Source: a virus. From it: DNA of 54,059 nt. The notes beneath the pieces are model-generated. The model worked only from the letters and a program-made list of their open reading frames with translations, had not been told where the DNA came from and ran no database searches. Below are positions 13,120 to 21,800 of this stretch, piece by piece. The translations under genes were made by a program, and so were the position numbers. Location of the stretch: positions 1 through 54,059 of IMG/VR virus record IMGVR_UViG_3300030107_001798. One strand, 5' to 3'. Each line of letters begins with the position of its first letter. Within the stretch, counting starts at the first letter, position 1.

Positions 13120-15864
13120 TTCTTCTAACATTCTCAAACTTCTTTCTATTCCTTGAGGTAGTACTTTTTTACGAACTTTTTTGTATGTTTTTTGTATTTC
13201 TTTTGCTTCTTTAGTGGGGTATAAACCAAGTTCTTGTTGTATTGCCCAACCAATTCTACCTTCATTAATTTGGGGTATATGTCTTTCAATTAATCTTCCA
13301 GCAAAACCATTTAATATCCTTATTGTTTTGCTAAGGTCTGTACTTTGAGTATTTAAATCATATTCTTGCATACCTGTAATAATCGTAAGCAATGAATCTT
13401 CGTCTAAATTTACAACATCCAACATCATTCCTATATCTATTATATCAGATGCTAATGGGCCTCCAAAAGTAGAAAGTATAGGGCCTTTACCATAGAATGC
13501 TTTTTTAATATCCTCATCATCCCCAGTCATAATAGTAGCAAGCTGATTAATTCTATTAGCAGAATCATGCTCTACAAGATTGTTAAAATTTAAACCAGTA
13601 ATTGCAGAAGCTATAACTGGAGCTAAAAAATAAGCAACTGCCATTCTATATGCTTTTTCTAGACCCCTAGCATCCCCATTTGGAATTAAGTTTCCTGCTA
13701 ATACATCTTGTTTAGCTTCTTTTAAAATTTTAACATTTCTTTCAAAAAATTCCATACTATAATGTTGAAATTGGAACATAAATCTACCAATTTTACTTCT
13801 AAAGGCTTTCGATTTTGCATAATCAGCATAATCAAAATGATTAAGAATAACCATATTTTTAGCATAGTTCTGTGCAATTTGTTGTATAGATGTTTCCAAT
13901 TTAGACTCAGAAAAACCTTCACCCCATTCTCTTTTTTTAGTTTCAGCAAACTGAGGATTGTCCTTTAACCATTTATACATCTGAGCAAAACCTATTTTAA
14001 ATGTGTGTTTTCTATTTGAATTTTCTGCTTTTCTATGTAAATAAGATGTTTTAGCTGCTATAGTTGATGTAAAATTTGCAAAATTTTCAAGTCTACTTTT
14101 TTCCCTTATTTCATATTTTCCTTTAGATTCATTCCAAATTCTTAAATTAAACATTGAAGCTGGTTCCATTAATCCAGTTTCTAATAATTGAGGAGAAACT
14201 TCATCAAATAAAAGGCCAGCATCTTTTAATGCACTTTCAACAAATACATTTGAATCAACCTCCACTCCCTTAGAAGTTTTTAATGTCATATTTTTTAATT
14301 GTTGATTCATTGTAGATATTTGAATCGGGCCCCATTCAACATAATCTAATAATCTTTGAGTAAAGTTTCTTGCAGCAGAGCGTGGGTTAACACCAAGCTT
14401 AGATATGAACTCAAAACCCAATAAAGACCTCATTAAAGCCCTAGTTTTGGGACTTATATCAGTATCTCCATTAGATGCTTTATGTAAATCTGTAATGTAA
14501 TCAACTATATTTTGCCCATATCCTTGAGCAGAACCTTTCATTTTGAATATTTTTTCAACACCAGATAAAGACCTAAGGAAGTGAGCATCTGTAAAAGAAG
14601 TAAAGTTAAATCTATTAACATCTGAAATATAGCTATCAACTACATTTAAAAAATGTTTACTATAATTATAATCAGCTTCTTCTGCTATTCCTTTAGCATG
14701 CTCACTAATATCTAATCTAATTTGATTAGCTATTTCAATAACTGTTTTAGGTTTGTCTTTTATATATGGGTTAGCTGCGTTTTGTAAATCATCTAAGTGA
14801 GGCATCATCTTCTGCATAAATGGAGCACTTAAATCTCTTACATAATGTGGAAAATAACCAGCTTTATATTTAGGCATAAGTTGTTCTCTTAGCTTTTCTT
14901 TAACGTCTTTTAATTCTTTTACTGATTTTTCATCACCATTAATCTTCATTCTTTCAATAATAGAATTAATTCTTTGGTCTATTCCACTTTTAAGGGATTT
15001 ATATAGGTCTTGCATCATAACATCATATTGAACAACTGCTTTATATAATTCCGGTCTTTCTTTTAAAGCAACCCCATTTCTATCTTTTACAATATTAGCA
15101 ATTTCTCTATCTGTTAATATAACTCTTGCATTGCCTTTATCAATTTTTTTTAAAAGTTCTTTAGAAGAAGAGTCTCCTTTATTAGCTTTATCTTTTATAA
15201 CATTATATTTAGCTTCTGTAGCTTCTTTTAATCCTCTTTCTACAACATCCATAAAATCACCAAAAGATTTTAATTCACCACTGGTTGTGAGTTTATTTAT
15301 TTCTTTCTGAACCTCAGAAGCTTTAGCATCATCTCCATCATTTATTGCTTTTACTAAGTCATTATCTAGTTTTGTCATTTTCTTTTGAGCAGCCCTGTAT
15401 CCTAATTTTCCGAGCATACTATTTATACCTGCGTCTTTTTGCAATGATGTAATAATTTCTTTAAATCTATTTCTATCTCTTAATTCATTTTTTCTAAAAA
15501 AGAAACTAGAGTTTTGCATATCTTTTAAATATCCACCAATCACAGGGTCTTTAGCTCCATAATGAGATGTTTGATAAAAGTATTGAGCAAATTGACCATC
15601 CAATCTTCCAGACTTTATATTTTGATTTAATGTTTTAAGTGTCTTTTTAAATCCATTAAGCCTTCCCTTAGTAAGTATTTCAGAATTTGTATCGTATTTT
15701 AATGTATCTAATTCAACAAGAAAATCTCTTTCAGCTAATCTAAAAGCAGCTTCATAAGGATTATTCATCTGTTTTCTGCTTAAATTAGATTTAGACCAAT
15801 TGTCTATAGTATCTAATAATTCTTTATAATGTGGATTTACGATATTGCAATTAATTGAAGCCAT
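13105..15864 (-). CDS. large internal virion / polyvalent-type protein, 919 aa
   Basis: The last late gene, coupled to the giant gene upstream by a TAATG overlap at 15864; a GTG 12 bases earlier would add four residues. The protein is long and mostly helical. A hydrophobic segment AVAYFLAPVIASAITGLNF lies about 150-170 residues from the C-terminus, just after FMFQFQHYSMEFFERNVKIL. This combination resembles the C-terminal LPD38-type domain of phage polyvalent and injected proteins. I infer that it is packaged and ejected with the DNA, perhaps helping form a channel. No enzyme motif was found. Confidence 0.7.
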   Translation of the reverse strand: MASINCNIVNPHYKELLDTIDNWSKSNLSRKQMNNPYEAAFRLAERDFLVELDTLKYDTNSEILTKGRLNGFKKTLKTLNQNIKSGRLDGQFAQYFYQTSHYGAKDPVIGGYLKDMQNSSFFFRKNELRDRNRFKEIITSLQKDAGINSMLGKLGYRAAQKKMTKLDNDLVKAINDGDDAKASEVQKEINKLTTSGELKSFGDFMDVVERGLKEATEAKYNVIKDKANKGDSSSKELLKKIDKGNARVILTDREIANIVKDRNGVALKERPELYKAVVQYDVMMQDLYKSLKSGIDQRINSIIERMKINGDEKSVKELKDVKEKLREQLMPKYKAGYFPHYVRDLSAPFMQKMMPHLDDLQNAANPYIKDKPKTVIEIANQIRLDISEHAKGIAEEADYNYSKHFLNVVDSYISDVNRFNFTSFTDAHFLRSLSGVEKIFKMKGSAQGYGQNIVDYITDLHKASNGDTDISPKTRALMRSLLGFEFISKLGVNPRSAARNFTQRLLDYVEWGPIQISTMNQQLKNMTLKTSKGVEVDSNVFVESALKDAGLLFDEVSPQLLETGLMEPASMFNLRIWNESKGKYEIREKSRLENFANFTSTIAAKTSYLHRKAENSNRKHTFKIGFAQMYKWLKDNPQFAETKKREWGEGFSESKLETSIQQIAQNYAKNMVILNHFDYADYAKSKAFRSKIGRFMFQFQHYSMEFFERNVKILKEAKQDVLAGNLIPNGDARGLEKAYRMAVAYFLAPVIASAITGLNFNNLVEHDSANRINQLATIMTGDDEDIKKAFYGKGPILSTFGGPLASDIIDIGMMLDVVNLDEDSLLTIITGMQEYDLNTQSTDLSKTIRILNGFAGRLIERHIPQINEGRIGWAIQQELGLYPTKEAKEIQKTYKKVRKKVLPQGIERSLRMLEEGELT

Positions 15865-18800
15865 TACACTGCACACTTTTCTAGTTCAATTAATTCATCT
15901 TTCATTCTACGAAGTCTTTCCTCACTACTTTCGTCTATCGGAAGATTGTTTTTAACATTCTCAACAGATTTGCTTCTTTTATACATTTCTTTTAAACTAT
16001 CCATTCCTTGTTTTCCAGATTTTTCTAAATTAAGATTCTTAAAATAACTACTGCCGCCCATTAACGCATACACTGGATTATTCATTAATTTAGTAGTTAA
16101 TTCTGGTTTTAAATTACCTTGTTTTAACCCTAATCCAATTGTTTTTTGAGCAATATCTCTAATATCAGCATCCATAGAATTTCTAGCGTGGAGATAAGAA
16201 ACTGGATTAAGAATATTATTACTCATCATTAATTCTTGTAAATTACTCATTTGGTCTATATATGTATCAAATTCTTTAGACTTACCAGATGCCTCCATTA
16301 TGTCTTTATAAAAACTAAACAAATGGTCATTAAACAACCCAAAACCGTTTTTAATCCTATCTCCAGTTTTAGTCCATTGAATAGTTCCAAAATCTCCAAA
16401 TCGTTTTTCAAAATCTTTATGGAAAGTAGGAAGTTTAATTGCATCATATATTAATTTTTCTTGGCCTGTTGCTCCAAAAGTGAAAGCATCGCCCAAGTTA
16501 TCAGATACTAATTTTTGCATATCAAATTTTCTATCAAAAAATCTTTGAAATTGAGCTTCAGTAACTTGTATATAGGCTAATGCTGTTTGCGCAAGTGATT
16601 GTACTTCTGGGTCTATAACATCCTCACCAAACAATCTCATTTCTTTTCTAGATGCAAGTTGGGTTAAGAAATTCAAACCTCTTCTATATCTAGATGATGG
16701 GTCATATCCTTCTTTTGCTTCAAATGGAACTGCTATTGGGTTACCATTAAAGACTCCAATTTTGTGTTTATTTACAGATGGCTGCATAAATGCCCACAAA
16801 AATTTTAATCCATGTTTATTAACACCTCTTAACAATAATGCACTTTCTATGTCTTGATATGTATTCATATCTGGAAATCTTTCAAGAAATCTTTGCTGTT
16901 CTGGGCTAAGAGATTGCCTTCCTCCATATTTCATTATTTCACCAAGATTGTTCTGGCTTCCATAAAATAATTTTCTATATTGTTTTATGTCATTTATTTC
17001 TTGCCAAGCTTTTTGCCCTAAACCAAAACTATCATCCCCATTAATAAGTGGCATGAATTTTTTTATTTGTTCCATTGTTGAATAATAAACAGTTCCTTTT
17101 TTCATATTACTTGTATTTACATCAACAAATTCAATTTTTTGCAAATCTTTAGAAGACCATGTTTCAAGGTATTTTTCACCTAACCATTCTTTACCAAGTT
17201 CTTTATGCAATTCTTCTTTTAAATTATTAATTTTATCTATTGCAAGTTGTTTCTTTTGCCAAGTCATTCTCTTATTATATTTTATTTGCATTACTTTTTT
17301 ATTAAGAGATTTTATTAAATCAATTTTTTTATTTATATCCCAAGTAGTTTTCAAAACATTTGATTTTAATATTCTACTAGATGTATCTAATTCTTTATTT
17401 TCCATTCTATTGTCAAAAACAAACTCGTCATACCAATCATTTAAATATTCCCTTGCTTTACCAGTGAGAGTTTCTACTCTTGTTTCTTCAAATAAATTAG
17501 CATCCCATAATTTCCACAATGTTCTTTCAATTGGGGAACCTCTTTTACCTTCTGCAAATCCCCTAGATTGTCTCTCTACTGCATTTGGAAACATTTTATC
17601 ATTGTTTGTTACTTTCCATTTAATTTTACCATCATCACTTACTCTATCTTCCACTCCAAATAAAGAAATAAATTCATTACTATCTTTCCATTTGTCTTTA
17701 TTTGTTATATTTCCATCCTTGTCTTCTGCATAATTTTGATATTTATTTCTTAATCTATAGTATAAAGATTTTCTTAAATTTTGATTAAATTGAAAAAATC
17801 TATTAGATGCTTCCATTACATCTTCATAAGATGTTTTTTTCTGCTCTCCACTTTTTTCGTAAACAGAATCTCCAGTTACTTGTAATAATTTACCATATTC
17901 AGATAACATCTCTTTTACAATTGACATATCTAAAGGGCTTAAATCATCAATTTCTTTAAATGTACCATCATCTGTTTTAGTTAATTTTCTAAAAATTCTT
18001 ACCCTTTGTCCGTTATCAGCTTCTCCTTTTTTAGCAACTTGATTGGTGAAACCTATTTTATCAGAAACATTCATTTCTCTTAAATCTTTAGAACTTTTAG
18101 AATTATCCCAATTAGGAAATAAAAAATCATCTCTCCAAGAATATATATCATTAGATATTTCTTTATTTAAATCACCTTTACCATCTATAATATATTGAGT
18201 TTCGAGAGCAGACCTTTGATAAAAATCTGTATTATCATAATCCATTACAATTTTATAACCAGGCCCTTCATATAATATTTTAGAATTTTCTTCACCTTCC
18301 ATTGATATATCGACTGCCTTTCCAGTTTTAGAATCAACAGCTACTGATTGTCCTAAGTTTCCTAAGTAATTTAACATTCTGGGAACTTTTTGAACTAATC
18401 CTATAGATGATTTATATAGCTCTAATGCGGCTGACATTTCTTCAACTTTATCATTTTCCATTGTTGTATTTTGATTCCAATTAAATCCAGACGTTTTCAT
18501 TAAAGCTGTTGGGTCTACTCCCTGAACCCAGAATTGAGAAGTTCTTTGAATATGGTCATACATATTTTTTCTTTCAGCGAAAAAGTAATCTGCTTTATCC
18601 GCATCATAATCACCTTCAAAAACATTAACAACGTCTAGACTATTTACCATCATGGAATTTCCATATGTTTCATCTAAAAATCCTTTTAATCCCATCAATG
18701 TTAAATCGTTTGGCCTTGTTCTTGGATTTCTTCTAACAATAATACCAACTTGAAGATTAGGTCTATTGTTTTCAACACCCAATGTTTGTACTAATTCATG

Positions 18801-21800
18801 TAAATTACCTAAACTAATATCTATATCAAGATTAACACCAAAATCTTCTTTTAATTCTTTAAATATTTCTTCTGGTGTATATACTTTTGAATCTTCGACA
18901 ATTCTTAATTCATACCCCTTGCTAATTAAAGCAGCTACTTTCATATCAGCTTCAAAAGCAGGAAGCATTACTTCTCCCCTACTTTTCATAACTCCATCAT
19001 TGTCTACTAATGTTGCTCTTAATCTGGCATCTGGATGAGAAAGTGCAATAGGAGCCTGTATTAAAGAAGATTGACCTCCGTATCTTTCTGAATCTTCATG
19101 ATTAAATTGATTACTAACAGACCTTTTATTATTAATAAGTGGGTCTATATACGCACCATATATTTTATTTTTAACTATATTTTCACTATAGCTCATTGGA
19201 TTTGCATCTCTAGTAAGCCCAGCAAAAAAATTCATTCCATTTAAATGATTTAGTGATTCGGTTCCATCTACCATAGAAACAAGAGCGTCATCTCCAAATT
19301 GATTTCTTATCCATTTTCTCGTTGAGATAGGGTCTTTAATTTGTTGTTGAGCGTTTCTAAGGGACTCCGATAAAGGCCTTTCTATTTCATCTGCAAAATA
19401 CTTAGCAGATTCATCGTTATTTGCATAATTCATATCTGCGTGAGACCTTTTACCAGTCGGAAGAATAACATCTTTTTCAGGCTTAACTCCAATAGATTGA
19501 AGGCTTATTCTTCTTAATTGTTTTGTATTTGTTTTGTATTTGTTTAAGTCTTTCCATTCAGCGTCATCTATCATAGAACCTTCAATTAGGTTCATTGCTT
19601 TAGCTCCACTTGCAGATAATATAACATCTACATTTTTATTTTCTCTTTTTCCAAAAAAACCATCTAAATCTTTTGAGTAAACAAATAAAGTTTTACCCAT
19701 TAGCAATGGAGAATCTATTCCACCAGAAGCAATAACTGGTTTAATTGGATTAGTAGAATCTGGGCTATGCCCCATCATAGTGTGAAGATATTTCATCATA
19801 TCTTTACTTATATATGCTATACTATCAAAAGAAGATACATCTTTATGAGCATCTCCTATAATATTATCAAGGTCAATATCTATATTATTATCTTTTATAT
19901 ATTTATTAACTTCTTCTCTTACATCTGCATTTTTATCGTTCCAAACTACAACTCCAAATTCACCTCTTCTTAATCTATTTCTTAATACTTCTGCAGTTTC
20001 TTTATCTCCAATAGCTCTATAAGAATCAGCGACGTCTAATATAAATTCTTTATCATATGTAACGAATTTTTTTGTATCGTATAACTTTGTTCTTCCAAAT
20101 AATTTTTCAGTATTTAATTTGCCATTCATAAAATCAGCAAACAAAGCATCTCCATCGCTACCAACTAACATATCAGACAACATTAATCTTCTTAAAGCAG
20201 CTATATAATCCACCTCTGAGGCAAGTCTTTTATTGTCATCAGCTTCTTTTAAAGATTTTTGTATATCTTCAATTATATTTTTTTGTCTTTGGTTTAAAGG
20301 GCTTTCTTCTGATGTGTATAAATCTGCAAATTCATCAAACTTTGCTTTTATTTTTGGAAGGTCTGCATTTTTAATCGCTATAGGGCTAAGATTAGGAGCT
20401 AACCTCATAACAGCCATTCCTCTTTCACCGTTCTCACCAGTTAAATATTCACCATCTATTTGTTGAGCAAATCCCATTTCAGCATTAAACTCGTCTCTCA
20501 GTTTGTCTATTATTTTTATTTGCTTTTCTGGTAAATTATTATTTTTACCAAAAATATTTATTCTTCTTCTTTGTACTCTCCTACCATCATCATTATAAAT
20601 GTATTGTGTTATATATGGGTCTATATTCATGTATTTAATGTCAAGACCATCAAACAAAATATCCATTCTAGTGGTTTGTTTTACTTCTTTACCCTTTGTT
20701 AATCTTCCATTTTTCCATTCTACAGTTTCAACTTTTGCTTGATTTAATCTTCCACCTACTAATCCAATAAAATCAGCAATCATAGAAGGTTTCATTATAT
20801 TTTTTCTTGACTTAGGTAAATCTGAAAACTTTACCCAATCTGTTTTAGCTAAATTTTTAACATACAATCTATCAAATATTCCATCTAAGGATTCTACTTT
20901 TGTAACTTTCCTACCTTCCCAATCATCAAATATTAATTGATTAAACACTTCTTCTTGTTTTTTAGGTTCTGTTTGTTTTTTACCATCTATTCTATATCTA
21001 TCAAAAAATTCTTGAAGAGTAATTGTTTTTACATAATCACCCTCACCAGAATCAAGCATTTCTCTGTCTCTTGAATTCTTTTCTAATGTTTCATATATTC
21101 TTTCAGCATATTCTGGAGTGACCCCATATTGATTAATTTTTTTTGTCATTTTTAAAGCAACAATATCATTAAATTGCTCTAAGTTTATTTCAAATTTAGT
21201 TTCATTTTCTTTAAGACTTATTACTTCAAACTCATTTAACCATTTAAGCATTCTTGTTTCAGATTCAGGCCCACCTTCTTCTAATAATCTTCCTATTTGG
21301 TCTTGAAGCTTAGCAGAGCCAGGAATATTAGATTCTCCTAGAATATTTACAAACTCCATTAATGTTGCTTTAGCAGAGTTGCCAAAATTAGGGTCAGAAC
21401 CAAAAGGAAGTCCTTTATTTGGTTTTAAAGAGTCACTCATTATTTTTAACATTTCCATATCTGTAACCATAACTTTATCAGCAGATAAAGAAACTAATCC
21501 TTTGGAATTTTTTTGGATTTCCCTAACTCTTGAATTGTATTCTACAATATCAGATTCAGAAACACCACTTACCAATTCAGAGCCTTCATTTAATATTTTT
21601 TCATCTATTAATTTTAAAGTAAAACCAGATGTTTTTTTACCAGTCACGTCAACACCAACTGAAGCCATACCTAATCCAGATAAAGCCATTATCCCATCGA
21701 CATCACCTATAGTAAGGTCTGTTCCCTCAATCTTATCCCTAATAGCAAAATCAACAATGTGTTTATGCATCCACATGGGCATTTTAGATTCATTATAACC

